Counted from the stretch's first letter, positions 50,838-61,739 are shown. The stretch: DNA of 64,000 nucleotides from Isoetes taiwanensis (GCA_021234155.1 JAJEKV010000013.1:3009252-3073251), one strand, 5' to 3'. Translations and numbers: made by a program. The notes: generated from the sequence alone by a model not told the origin.

Positions 50838-53369
50838 ATGAAGAACGGAATGTGGGAATTCGAGAAATTGTTGATCCCACAAGACGGAAGAAAGGTGGTT
50901 TTAGGTGTCGATGGTGGTTCGACCTCCACTGTTTGTGTTTGTATGGAAGCACCATTGCCTCTAGAAATTGGCCCCAATTCTCCACGTTTGTTAGGAAGAG
51001 CTGTGGCCGGATGCTCTAATCGAAATAGCATAGGAGGTAAGCATATTTGTGATTAGCCTTGAAAATGTTTACATCGGCTTTTGATATGCATTTCGTTATG
51101 CCCTGCACCCAATGGTTGGTCCGGTTTAAGTTCAATCATACTTAAAGACGGTAAATTCGTCAAGCCTCCTTTGTAATTGAGTTTCAAACCAGATGCTTAA
51201 GGTCTGTTATGTTGTTCAATTCTGATCCCACATTTATGTTTGTAATTTGTCTCTTAGGGTAAATTTCCTCAGCCATCTTTTTGCGTAGTGTACGTTACAT
51301 GCTAATTGCATTGTGCATAGTCCACTACGTGGGCCATGTTTATAACATTTTCCATTTATTTAGTGTTTGTCAACATGGACCAGATTGGAGGTTCAGTCTT
51401 CACCCTAGGCAAAAATAACATGGACATATCCATGCCTGACAGAGGATGCTGCAAAGGACACATTAGAACGGGTTTTAGCAGAAGCGTTAATGGCTGCAAA
51501 GTCTCAGCGCTGTGCTGTACAAGCAGTATGTCTAGCTATTTCTGGTGTTGACTGCCCCTCTGATGAGCAACAAATGCTTTCTTGGCTTCGGTCAGTTCAT
51601 GTCTTATCCTTTTTTTCTGCATTTGCACTCCGCTGTTTTCTTGCTATAATATGCACTTGTGCTTACTTAAAAAATGGTTTTATACATGCAATTTAAAACA
51701 TAACGTAAGGATAATCTGCATATATGCCCTCGATTATATGTTTCAATGAGCTGTTAAAATGCATTTTCAGGTTCCTATTTCCAGCCAGTGTCCATCTATT
51801 TGTTTACAATGATGCGGTTGCTGCTTTGGCTAGTGGGACAAGTGGGCACCTTCATGGTTGTGTTCTAATAGCTGGCACTGGTAGCATTGCTTTTGGTTTG
51901 ACTGAAGATGGGAGGAAGGCCCGAGCAGGTGGTTATGGTCCACTACTTGGAGACCAAGGCAGGTAAATATCTTCATGTGCTTCAGAGTCGTTGAATGACA
52001 AATGAAACAGTTTATACTGTGCTCTTTTCGCTTTACAAGCGTTTAGTCATAAATTTCTTTCGGACTCATAAAAATAGTAAATGATAGGTCATAAGAGTCT
52101 TACAAAACAGGGAAAAAGGCATACAAAAAAAAGCAAACAGAAAACATTTGCTTATCATATTGCATGGATACACTGTCATGCAGGATTCTGTTGGAGAACA
52201 AGTGAAGGAATCTGTGTTGATAGGCTTATGTCACTAATAGCATTACTTTGTTGCAGCGGCTATGCGATTGCTTCTCAGGCTCTTGCAGCAGTTATGCGTG
52301 CATATGATGGGCGGGGGCCACCTACTGCTCTTCACTCTGCAATTCTTGAGGCTCTGAACCTTTCAAGTGCACATGACCTAATTCAGTGAGTTGTATTGCC
52401 ATTAAATCTTTGTCAGTTCTTCAAGAAAAATAGTACTTTATTGTATCATTCCTTTTCAAACAGGTGGGCATATGCAGATACTTCATGGGCTCGTATAGCT
52501 GCACTTGTTCCCATCGTTAAGAAGTGCTGCGGCAGGTGACTCTGTTGCAAAAACGTTGCTGTATAATGCAGTACAGGAGCTGGCTTTAAGCATTAAAGCT
52601 GTAGTTCAGATGCTTCATCTTGGTGGTGAAGGTTAGATATCTAGTAAATACATATATTGACTCATTCAAGTTCACCAAGTTGCTGTTTTGACCTATGTTC
52701 TTGTTCCAGATGGGAGAAGTCCCTTCCCTTTGGTGCTCGTTGGCGGGGTACTAGAAAATGACCACATTAATCTATCATCAGCATTGGTTGAACATGTCAC
52801 TCGCCTCTTTCCAGCCATACAAGTTATTCAACCAAAGGTATTTATTATATTAACAAATATTTTATTGCATCTCAATTTGGTGTATGACCATTAGCCAAGC
52901 CTTTCTACATTCTTTTGAGTGTCTTCTTTGTTACAAGGGAATGAATAAGTCACTAGAAAGACGTAGTGTCCTTGTTGGCAGATCACTTTACTGTTGAAAT
53001 ATTTTGCAGAGGCTCTTCTTCCCGTCTTTTGTTTGGCTACGTATAACACTGTTCTTTAGTTTGACTTACAGGCTTTGTAATCTCAGAAGCAACCAAAGCA
53101 ACCAATCTCTTGTTTTGTTATTTATGGTTGCGATTGGGACTGTGATGTGTTTAAAGGTGCTGATCAGCATCTTTTCTTTGGCTAGTGTAGATCCATGCTC
53201 TTTAGTTTGAAGTCAGCTTTGAAATTTTGAAGCAACCAATTCCGTGTTTTGTTATTAATAGGTTGAGCCTGCGATTGGGGCTGTGATGTTAGCTTGGATC
53301 CAGTTTTTGAAGGCAAGTAACATATCTCCTTGCTGTAATGGTGCGATGAGCCCTGCCAATGAAAGTTGA
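50838..53369 (+). CDS. NAGK: N-acetyl-D-glucosamine kinase, 7 exons
   Basis: Cytosolic sugar kinase of the BadF/ASKHA family that phosphorylates GlcNAc at O6 for salvage. Exons: 50838-51036, 51443-51590, 51771-51962, 52257-52385, 52464-52631, 52710-52837 and 53262-53369 (TGA). All introns are GT-AG with compatible phases. The phosphate-1 loop is VVLGVDGGSTSTVC (exon 1). AISGVD and LFVYNDAVAALASGTSG follow (sugar site). The adenosine side is GCVLIAGTGSIAFG and GGYGPLLGDQGSGYAIASQA (across exons 3 and 4), then LVGGVLEND and PAIGAVMLAW near the C-terminus. The start is the first ATG ahead of the P-loop. Exon 5 is frameshifted at about 52527: AAGTGCTGCGGCAGG reads on as AAGDSVAKTL only if two bases are restored to the count. 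Everything else is intact, so this may be a consensus error. Confidence 0.9.
53053..53306. repeat. 146-bp duplication covering the last intron end and exon 7 start
   Basis: 53053-53198 and 53199-53306 both contain CTTTAGTTTGA, GAAGCAACC, TTTTGTTATT and GCGATTGGG(G/A)CTGTGATGT. The first copy lacks GAGCCT after GGTT and is open only briefly, so it is a decayed pseudo-exon inside the final intron. Confidence 0.8.
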
Positions 53370-53737
53370 AAAACTTCATTGATTGGAACTTAGAAGGTAT
53401 GTACTCTTTGTATTATTAATCTGCCACATTTCTGTCTGGCAATTGTAGTACTCTTCTCCGCATTGGCATGGATAGATCTTAGATGTCACCCATGGGTAAA
53501 GCACTTTGTGGAGTCTATATCCACAAACTTCAAAAGATACAAGTATCCCCACAAACTGAGAAGATACAAGAACTGCATATCATGTCTTAAGAAGATTAAA
53601 GACCAGCTCCTCTTTTCATGTTCAATTTGAAGTTTGTAAGAACAATTATGATTCTGAATGTAGAATTCATATTTAATTGTATCAGAAGATTTTTGTTTTA
53701 TCACATAAGTACTCCATGCAAGATTAAATTCGGAGGT

Positions 53738-53985
53738 ACAGTTTGATCATCTTATACAGCGTGTCCAGTTTGATCGTCTGGTGCACTATAGCGTCATTTG
53801 TTTGTTTAGGTGCATTGCGTATTCTGTTTGATTAAAAGAAGGTCCAAGGGCCAATGCAACGTATTCAGTTTAATCGTCTAAAATGCAATATGGTTTCATT
53901 TGTTAGTTTAATCGTTTAATGCAATACGGTTTCATCTGTTTGTTTAGGTGCAATGCGTATTTTGTTTTGTTAAAGGCATCCAGGG
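53738..53985. repeat. degenerate tandem repeat, ~3 partial units
   Basis: CAGTTTRATCGTCT and TTTGTTTAGGTGCAWTGCGTATT recur (53766 on, 53866 on, 53907 on). Confidence 0.75.
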
Positions 53986-54139
53986 AACGATGTATACAAA
54001 ACTATAATTTCTTCACAATAGGCGAACATTTCTTTAGTTTCAAAACTGCACAGCAAGGAAATTAGGGGCATTTTGAAATTAGGGGCATTTTGACAATTAG
54101 ACAAAAATACAAGGGCATTTTTAGAAATTTCTCTAAAAT

Positions 54140-54437
54140 GTATCAGTTAAGATCAAAGAGCTAGGGGTATTGTCTCCGGATCTATCACGCACAGCAATAA
54201 AATATATCAGTTCAGAACAAAGGGCTAGGGGTATTGTCGCCAAATCTATCACGTTGTCCGTGGACAATATTACTTTCTTGAGTTGGCTGATGATGTCTGA
54301 AAAAAACATTGCTTTCTTGAGTTGGCGTGGAAAACATGGTGATATGGACAATATTACTTTCTTGAGTTGGCTGATGTTGTCTGTTGCCTAAGGATAACAT
54401 TGCTTTCTTGAGTTTTGCCTGGAAAACATGGTGAAAG
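54140..54437. repeat. tandem repeat, 84-bp units plus a 65-bp doublet
   Basis: GGACAATATTACTTTCTTGA starts units at 54262 and 54346; each also has AACATTGCTTTCTTGAGTT and GTGGAAAACATGG. Just before, GCTAGGGGTATTGTC plus ATCTATCACG occurs twice (54161, 54226). Confidence 0.85.
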
Positions 54438-54957
54438 GGAGAATGGGCATGCTGGTTGTGTGAAAGGTAGATTCTCGAATAAGGGCTCACATGAAAACAG
54501 ACAAGCTGGTCACGCGTGTCGGCGACAAAAAACAACATTTATAATAATATACACATGAAGGGAGGGCGAGTGGGAGTCAGGGGAACTGCTGAGAGAGGAG
54601 AAAACGCCGATGAGAAGTCGATGAAGAACAGCGATCCCCAAATGAACCAGATTCCCAGAAAATGCATACAATGCATGCATACATGGGAGAGATGCATGCT
54701 CGCCCATTCGAGAATTCCGATCCGATGGCTCAGATCGATGGCATAGTATCTTTTACTTTATGCCACAATGGAAACATCCATGAGGGGAGGAAGGGCCATG
54801 CTGGTTATTGGAGCTAACAGATATATCAGTATTTATGCTAGTATCTTGACATTTGTTATGGTTATTTGATTTTTTAAGACCATAAGTAAAAGGATAAGTA
54901 AAAGGCTGATGGAAATTCAGCTTTATAAGTTGTTTACACTTCCATGAGAAGCAGTGG
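54438..54957. other. gene-less stretch before copia 2
   Basis: No LTR, primer site or gene recognised ahead of the gag frame. Confidence 0.5.
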
Positions 54958-55014
54958 CAGTGGAAGTTTGGCTATTGCAAAGGCCTTTGGGAAGTTGTAG
55001 ATCCCAATAGTCAG

Positions 55015-55785
55015 GTGTCAGCAGGTATATTGGCCAGAACTGCCTCTACAGGTTCAGTAGCAGGAGCTGGAGGTCAATCAGCAGCTGAGAGTACAGGAGC
55101 TGGAGGCTCAGGAGGAGGTACAAGCACAGCTGGAGCTTTGCAGACCAAAATCAAGGAAGCTCAGGGCATTATAACCTGTAAGTTGAGTCCAGCTATTCGT
55201 CTAAGGATTAGATCTTTAAGTCCTAAGGAAATGTGGAAATATCTTCTTAAGCACTATGAGGAAAAAACTTCCTCACAAATAGACGTTTTGGAAACTGAGT
55301 TGAGAAATTTAAAGCTAAGAGAAGATGAGGATGTGTCCGAATTATTCAATAAATTTGATAATTTACTAGCTGACCTTGAAGGGGCTGGTGTAATAATATC
55401 TGACAGGAGTCAGGTATTACAAATATCCAGGGCCATAAGTGAGAATGAAACCCTAGCCTTGTTTATTAGAAATTCTAACAAAAGTAGAGAAGAAGTTGAA
55501 GTCATGCTGAGAACAGAATGGGAACAGAAATTTTTTTTAAGACAAACTGAAGAAACTCCTGAGATATTGATGGTGAAAAAGAAAGATAAGGTCATTTGCT
55601 ATCACTGTCATGAAGCTGGACATTACAAAAGTGAATGCCCTAAAATTAGAAAAGACTCCAATTGTTTCACATGTGGTGGTAGAGGGCATGTGGCTGCCAA
55701 ATGCCCTACACCAAAGAATTTTGGCAGAGCATCAAGAGGAAGAGGTGATTCAAGTACTGGGAGGTCTGGAAGGGGCAGAGGCTGA
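55015..55785 (+). CDS. copia Gag, two zinc knuckles
   Basis: About 256 codons, open further upstream without ATG. An insert of Gly/Ser/Ala (SVAGAGGQSAAESTGAGGSG) sits where other copia gags are compact. Then LSPAIRLRIRSLSPKEMWKY, LRNLKLREDEDVSELFNKFD, two CCHC knuckles and an Arg-Gly tail (RASRGRGDSSTGRSGRGRG). Confidence 0.85.
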   Translation: MSAGILARTASTGSVAGAGGQSAAESTGAGGSGGGTSTAGALQTKIKEAQGIITCKLSPAIRLRIRSLSPKEMWKYLLKHYEEKTSSQIDVLETELRNLKLREDEDVSELFNKFDNLLADLEGAGVIISDRSQVLQISRAISENETLALFIRNSNKSREEVEVMLRTEWEQKFFLRQTEETPEILMVKKKDKVICYHCHEAGHYKSECPKIRKDSNCFTCGGRGHVAAKCPTPKNFGRASRGRGDSSTGRSGRGRG

Positions 55786-55803
55786 AATTATGAGAGAGCT
55801 TAT

Positions 55804-56292
55804 GTGGCACAAGAAGTACAAGAGGAAACCAAAAACAAATTAGCAGAAGATGAAGATGTGGTAATACATGGTTTTGCAGTTATCAATGAGGATGTTTGTA
55901 CTAATAAAAGTAATCATTTGATAGTTGATTCTGGAGCTGAAAGATCAGTAGTTCAGACTACTGATCTTTTGAAGAACATCTCAACTGCAAAATCAAGGAA
56001 GATCCAAGTAGGCAATGGAACATTACAAGATGTGCAAGGAAGAGGATTGCTTCAGCTCAGGGGTTTAGATGGAAATATTATAAACATAGAAGATGTGCTA
56101 TGTGTTCTAGCTATCATAAAAAATTTAATTTCAGTGAGTCAGTTGTGTGATTTAGGGTATCGAGTTACATTTGATGCAGACCAATGTACTGTTCTACTTG
56201 ATAATAAAATAAAGTTTTATGGCAAAAGGGTTGGCAACTTATTTGAACTTGATAATCTCATGCACTCTAGTGTGAATAGAAATTGGCATTGA
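55804..56292 (+). CDS. copia protease domain
   Basis: The frame contains DSGAERSV, in the position of the DSGA/DSGC active site of retropepsin-like proteases, then VGNGTLQDVQGRGLLQL and VLCVLAIIKNLISVSQL. It ends in a TGA two codons before the integrase frame resumes at MWHNRLAHTN, so a single stop divides the polyprotein. Confidence 0.85.
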   Translation: MAQEVQEETKNKLAEDEDVVIHGFAVINEDVCTNKSNHLIVDSGAERSVVQTTDLLKNISTAKSRKIQVGNGTLQDVQGRGLLQLRGLDGNIINIEDVLCVLAIIKNLISVSQLCDLGYRVTFDADQCTVLLDNKIKFYGKRVGNLFELDNLMHSSVNRNWH

Positions 56293-56620
56293 AATGTGGC
56301 ACAACAGATTGGCACATACAAATCACAAGAATCTGGACATTTTACATAAACAAGGACATATAGATTATTGTGATAACAAAGGCAGATTCATTTGTGAAGG
56401 GTGTGCTCTTGGTAAACTTCACAGATTGCCATTCCCTAAAAGAAAGACCAAAGCATCTCAAATTCTGGAATTAGTACATTCAGACTTGTGTGGTCCATTA
56501 AATGTGCAAAGTAGAAACAACAACAAATACTTCATAACTTTTACTGATGATCATAGCAGAAAATGTAGAACATATTGTCTAAAGAAAAAGTTACAAGCTC
56601 TAAAAACAAGGTTTAAAATG

Positions 56621-56647
56621 AAACGCACTTATTTAAGAAGTGCGTTT
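56621..56647. repeat. hairpin AAACGCACTT-loop-AAGTGCGTTT
   Basis: Perfect 10-bp arms (56621-56630 and 56638-56647) with a 7-bp loop, exactly at the point where copia similarity ends. It may be the end of another element that truncated copia. Confidence 0.85.
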
Positions 56648-57076
56648 GAAAGATTCCTTTATAAAAATTGGAAACTTGAAAAAAACAGACAAAATAGGGA
56701 GCAAAATAGATTGTTAAGCAATTAGCATTCGAAATACCCCAAAAAAAGCAACATTTTTGAAGCCTTTTCATTTTTTAAAGAGGGCAAAAAAAAAAAAAAG
56801 CTTGTTTTGAGGAGGGTGACATTAAATTTAAAAATTTGAACAAGTATTTATTCTTTGAAAATAGAAGGAAATATAGTTTGTCTTTTTGCAAGCTTAATAT
56901 AAGTACTAAGAAAATTAAACATAGGGAAGACAAAAGAGTGTGAAATCATGGAGCAAGAAAGAGTTGCTCTAATTAAGCCTTGTTGAAGAGACAAAGCTTT
57001 CAGTTTAAAATCATCATCAAAATATGTTATATTTCTTAGCACATAGTTTACAATGAAAGTTAGTTTGTAATCTTGG
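56648..57076. other. AT-rich gene-less stretch
   Basis: Contains a 13-A run near 56787. No gene or known repeat end seen. Confidence 0.5.
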
Positions 57077-57094
57077 TTGTATAAATTTATACAA
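57077..57094. repeat. palindrome TTGTATAAATTTATACAA
   Basis: First of the TATAAATTTATA palindromes that mark 57-61.7 kb; perfect over 18 bp. Confidence 0.9.
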
Positions 57095-58057
57095 ACTGGT
57101 GGAGGAGGTGGTTCTTCCCAGGTCCACGGGACTCTCGTACCCCCTTAGGATCGACTCTTGTGAGGGTATGATAGCAGGGCGCTGCTTCCGATTCCAATGG
57201 CACAGTGCAGTTGTTTTTCCGGCTCGGGCACCACAGGGCTCTAAGTCGCCGAACTCCACCTCCTCATCTCTTCTTCCGTAAGTGGAGGTTTGGATTTACG
57301 TGTAAGTGCCCTTAGCATCGCTAGCACCGTTCTTTGCTCCCGGTTCCTCGTTTTCATCGGGGAAAGGATTCACAAGAGCTTATCACGGTCCCGATGAAAC
57401 TTACTTTATCACGGGTCTATGTGTCGAGGCGACATTGCGCCCCTGCTTAAGGGCATAAGCGGGCTGTGGTGCTGATCCGAGAAAAGGCATCTAAGATCGA
57501 TCTCGGTGAGAAAACCGCGTATCAAATTATTAATAAGCCATTTGTGGCTTCGATAATGGGACACCACGGCGCCTTGTCATTTGTGGGTCTCTTAATTTAT
57601 CGCGAGCAATTTGGGAACTGAAATGCATTGCGGGGAGGAGTCTTCTCATTACGCTTGTTAAAATGAACCATGGTTTTTGGTGTCGTAAAACTGTAAAACC
57701 TATATGAAAATGCTTTCGAAGCTTGACTCACTAAAAGCGGACCACCACCATGACCCTTGGCGTTTGTTTTAAGCCCGCCAAGCAAAAGCGGCAATTAGAA
57801 ATTAGTAAAAAGAAAACAAGGAAAATAAGTTAGCGGTGGTGTGGCGGTATAAACTTATCGACGGTTGCCTTCTTTGTATAAATTTATACCACGGCGGCAG
57901 AAGCGTATAAATTATCTGAGACATTGCCTTTTTGTATAAATTTATAGCACGGTTGTTCAGCCTTTAAAATTTAAACCTTAAAGCGGATGTGGTATAAATT
58001 TATACTGATGGAGTTACCGCCAAAACAAAAAGCGTTAATTGTGAAGCTTACCAAACG
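57095..58057 (-). other. possible distal exons of the ParB-like gene
   Basis: The minus strand has open pieces that look protein-like (NPFPDENEEPGAKNG near 57310-57370; HWNRKQRPAIIPSQESILRG near 57135-57200) but no family is clear. Palindromes occur at 57877, 57935 and 57993, with weaker versions at 57846 and 57905. Confidence 0.3.
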
Positions 58058-59059
58058 CTATTTGGCCGGCGTTTGGGGGCCAGCGCCCATAGGTTTAAGC
58101 AAGGCATCGTCGAAGGTCGGAATGAAAAATGATGACCCTCCGGTTTTTCGGATGTCGTGACTTCTTTTAGGCCATCCAGAAAGACCCAGGACTTGCACGT
58201 GAGTGAAAGCCTCCTCATCAAAAGCGCTATCCTTTATTTTAAATCCATAAGGAATATCGCAATGCATAATGTAAAATGTTGCTTGTCTAAAAGAGTCCCC
58301 GACCTTGTACAATCACCCTCAACAACCACATGCTTGGGCGTCGACCAAATGTGGTAAATCTCTCATATGTACGGTCAAAGCTGGAAGTGGCGACCTCTCT
58401 ACCCTGTTCAATTGCCTTAAGCCTTTGCCTCTCTTCTTTGGCCCTACGGACCAGGTTTAAAAATCCAGTTGGTAGCCCCTTCTTCTTGTTCTGTAAGAGT
58501 AATGTAAGACAAAGGCACAAACACATAACATATTGTTTGCAAAACTTACCCGATACCGGGAAGTTAGCTGCGTGCTCTCGATGAATCGCATCGTGGTGCA
58601 ACTTGGGTACAAAAGTTTGCACTCCTCCATCTTCTAGGTTGAGCTGCTTCATTAACTTCGGCACGGCAAGTGACAATGTCTTTTCATTTGCAGAGGAAAA
58701 AGTATTGTAAGACAAAAAAAGGTAGAAAAAAACATGGCATAGCAAGTGAGGCTTACGTTTTAGCTTCCTTGGCCATCTCGTCTAATGTGAATTCTTTGGC
58801 AACTACTTTTTCCAACAGGCGAACAAATATTTCTTTGCTTTTAAGACCCTGTAACTGCGTCCAGGGTACAATGCTCATATTTTTTTGTTTTGATTCACCA
58901 CCTTTCTTTGGTTTCTTTCCTGCGTCCCTAGCTTGTTCTTTGAGCTCCCCATCTTCAAACATACAAAAAATTCTCTCTTGAAGATCCCACACCTGTAAAT
59001 GGTCAAACGAAGTTTAGTGTTAAATGGCGTAAGAGGATGGGCACGGTGCCTGGCCGCGG

Positions 59060-59234
59060 TATAAATTTATACCGTGCCTGGCCGCGGTATAAATTTATCA
59101 CCGTCTGCACGGATTATAAATTCATACCGCGGCCGGCGCGTTATCATCCGACCGCCGTGACGACTAAAAAAATTAAACCTTGACCCGGCCGCGGTATAAA
59201 TTTATACCGCGGCCAGGCACGGTATAAATTTATA
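59060..59234. repeat. cluster of TATAAATTTATA palindromes in an intron
   Basis: CGCGGTATAAATTTATACCG-type sequences start at 59060, 59088 (imperfect), 59115 (imperfect), 59195 and 59223, with GCCTGGCCGCGG between them. They lie between the FRDGQ and VWDLQ exons. Confidence 0.9.
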
Positions 59235-60126
59235 CCGTCATTAGGCTATTACAAGCTTCTAACTACGCTAAACATACTACAAAAGATTGAATTGAAGCTT
59301 TTACTTACTTGACCATCTCTGAAAGCTAGCTGAAAGTAGTTATCGTATTGTTTGACAGCCATAATGGGTTTCTTATCCGAATCATAACTGAGGCAGCACT
59401 CTATCACACAGGCTTCTCGAAGCTCTTGAAGCTTGTTCTTTTGTTTTTTGAAGTCCTCTCCATGCACTTGTTTGAAATCCACGTACTCTCGGTGCATGAA
59501 GCGAATCTTGTCTATTAGGCTCATCTTTAGTCTGAAGTCATTGTCGAGATTGTGACTCACGGCAATGACTTTTGCCTCTTCGTCTGTCACCCCCACATAG
59601 ATATGTGCTTCCGCGCTCTTCGGACTTCATTACGGCTGTCTTCTTTTGAAAGTTCTTTTCTTGCTTTATAACTATGTGTGCCTCCAAGAACATAATAGGT
59701 GTAATCTTCAAAATCTGCCTTCTTGTAGTCTTTTAATTGGTTGTTGCTGACTTGTCCACCATCACAACTAGTGGCGACACATGGGCATGAGGATTCCTTC
59801 TCATTCTTTGCTTAAGGATAGCCACATGTGCGTACAACTTTTCGGACCTAAAGCACTCGGCCCCATCTTCATTTTTGGTGGCCTCTTAATAGTGCTTAGT
59901 GTCAAAGAAATGGTACCTTGGCGGTTTGGTTTCATTAACCGGCTTTAGAATAGCACTTTCGACTTGTCTGCGGGCTTCTAGCGATATCTGCTCGGGGGCC
60001 TTACGGAAGTGCCTGGCGACTTCGTTTATAGTCAAGGTCTTTGTGATTCTAGGCTTTTTTCTTGGTAGGAGTTTGTGTATCTACTACCAATGAAAACTTC
60101 CTACCCTTTCCCTTTGTGGTGGTGGT

Positions 60127-60188
60127 TCCTCCTCTTCCTCTTCCTCTTCCTCTTCCTCTTCCTCTTCCTCTTCCTCTTCCTCTTCCTC
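60127..60188. repeat. (TTCCTC)n microsatellite, encodes poly-Glu on minus
   Basis: About ten hexamer units, in frame inside the ParB-like gene. Confidence 0.95.
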
Positions 60189-60269
60189 TACTACTTCCTC
60201 TTGATATGCGGGGTACCATAGACCCTTGACCAACACTTTTCGTCGCCGCGGCACCTCTACCGACATCAA

Positions 60270-60953
60270 AATTTCTACTAGACGTCTGTAATGCGGGGTT
60301 AAGTTAAGAAGAATGGCGGTATAAATTTATCACGGAAAGCAACTAAGAATAACTTACAAAGCCGTTCTTGTAATTGTCCGCAATGTAATCGTGCGTCTTT
60401 TAGGCTTGCACATGCTTATTCTAAGCATTACGGTATTGAGAACATAGTAGGCGGGGCCCTTGTCATGGTTGCCTTTGCATTAAAACTTCATCATCGTTCT
60501 CTGTAGCAACAAGGCTTATAATTTTCGCCCGAGGGGTAATAATCATCAGACTTGAACTTGCCCTTCCACGATTGTTTGCACAAGTAAAGGTGCGCTTGAT
60601 GGGTTTGCTCTCTCTTGCGCCCCGTGGGCGTACCAAGTCGATCCTTTAGTTCATAAGTCCGTGGCTCGGTGGTGCAGCCTTTGATGATGACCCTCCGAGT
60701 ACAAACTTGATCTTAGGGGCCCTTTGTAATCCAAAAAAAACCATTTTTATACAAGAAGCCCGAACATTTTTGAATTTTTGAAACACAAAAAGCGGTAGAA
60801 AAAGAGGATGAAAGGGCATAAAATCCACACTAAATTAACACTTCATTTGTGTCATTTAAGCTAAAAACACAACAATATTAGCAAAATATTAAGGTTCGGG
60901 ACCATTCGATTTGAGCACTAGGCGTCAAGGATTTAAAAGCGGTTCTCGAGCGG
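60270..60953. other. region upstream of the ParB-like start
   Basis: Further minus-strand open pieces (KMVFFGLQRAPKIKFVLGG near 60670-60750) may be 5' exons. One palindrome at 60320. Confidence 0.3.
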
Positions 60954-61256
60954 TATAAATTTATACGGCTCGAGCACGGCGGTATAAATTTATACGCCAA
61001 GTGCTGCAGGCGGTATAAATTTATACCGCTTCGAGCACGAAGGCGATATAAATTTATACGGCTCCGAACGCGGCGGTATAAATTTATACCGCTCCGTGGA
61101 TACGGTATAAATTTGTGGATCGGGGCGGTATAAATTTATCGCTTCGTGCTCTCGGCGGTATAAATTTATACGCCCGTGCTTTGGGCGGTATAAATTTATC
61201 TGCTTCGAGCAGGCGTATAAATTTATCTGGCTCGAGCACGGCGGTATAAATTTATA
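60954..61256. repeat. array of ~11 TATAAATTTATA palindromes, ~30-bp period
   Basis: Starts at 60954, 60983, 61014, 61047, 61077, 61104, 61129, 61159, 61189, 61216 and 61245. The typical unit is CGGTATAAATTTATACCG plus a spacer like CTTCGAGCACGG. The units at 61104, 61129, 61189 and 61216 are imperfect. The array lies between the two divergent genes. Confidence 0.95.
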
Positions 61257-61530
61257 CCGTGGGGCTTACACTCTAATGATTAAAACCAAAGAGAAACTAA
61301 AGCGATGCGGAAAGTAGACTTACGTGGCCATGACCCGTATGGACTAAGCGTATAGAGGTTCAGGAGAGCAAATAAGAGGGGGTATATAAAGGCGGACCCT
61401 TGGCGCCGACTCCATTTGCATATATATGGAAAATAGGGAATTGGGGCGCGGGCTTAAGTACCCCCCGCTAAGTCTTGGTTTTTCGTATAAGCGTTTCTCC
61501 ATAAAGATTCCAATACAAGTGTACGTGAGT
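61257..61530. other. spacer between palindrome clusters
   Basis: Contains CATATATATGGAAAAT near 61417, a possible promoter core for either divergent gene; otherwise nothing recognised. Confidence 0.3.
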
Positions 61531-61536
61531 TTTCGG

Positions 61537-61695
61537 TATAAATTTATACCGTGTCTTCCTCCTCGTATAAATTTATACCATCTCTCAATATAAATTTATA
61601 CGGATCTGCGACCTACAAGTTTGCCTTCTACGTATAAATTTATACCATCCACTGTGTAAACTTTTACCATCGCTCTTACGTGGTATAAATTTATA
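61537..61695. repeat. second palindrome cluster (5 copies)
   Basis: TATAAATTTATA at 61537, 61566, 61589, 61633 and 61684. Confidence 0.95.
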
Positions 61696-61739
61696 CGATT
61701 AATGGCCTTACCTTTAAAGTATGGCTCGAGAAAAAAGAA

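Larger units (their letters stand above)
54958..56620 (+). mobile_element. Ty1/copia fragment: gag, protease, start of integrase
   Basis: Three consecutive open frames. Gag runs from an ATG-less upstream part (KGLWEVVDPNSQVSAGIL) through 55785 and has two zinc knuckles, CYHCHEAGHYKSEC and CFTCGGRGHVAAKC. The next frame (55804-56292) holds the aspartic protease LIVDSGAERSV. Then comes the pre-integrase finger MWHNRLAHTN...CEGCALGK and the start of the integrase core, HSDLCGP and FTDDHSRK (56294-56620). The element stops at 56620, exactly where a hairpin begins. Reverse transcriptase, RNase H and both LTRs are missing. The two-knuckle gag differs from the one-knuckle gag of the full element, so it is another lineage. 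Confidence 0.88.
58058..60269 (-). pseudogene. ParB-like domain protein with methyltransferase-like C-terminus (transposon gene)
   Basis: Exon-like pieces in order. MMSVEVPRRRKVLVKG plus a run of about 21 Glu (60084-60269). QLKDYKKADFEDYTYYVLGG then THSYKARKEL (about 59660-59760) and, after a one-base frame change near 59610, YVGVTDEEAKVIAVSHNLDN (59300-59596, donor after FRDGQ); a Gly-Gly-x-His motif followed by a TDEEA..A..HN block recalls ParB/sulfiredoxin-like domains. VWDLQERIFCMFEDGELKEQ (58753-58992). VPKLMKQLNLEDGG (58560-58690). FDRTYERFTTFGRRPSMWLL and IMHCDIPYGF (58058-58500; CDIPYGF at about 58243-58263), reminiscent of the DPPY motif of N6-adenine/N4-cytosine methyltransferases. 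ParB-methylase fusions are known in phages. Palindromes lie in what would be introns. The function is inference; frameshifts abound. Confidence 0.45.

Noticed and set aside
60954-61256. CRISPR-like array (palindromic repeats at ~30-bp period)
   Set aside because: Repeats vary, spacers are about 12 bp and themselves repetitive, no cas genes are present, and the surroundings are plant nuclear DNA.
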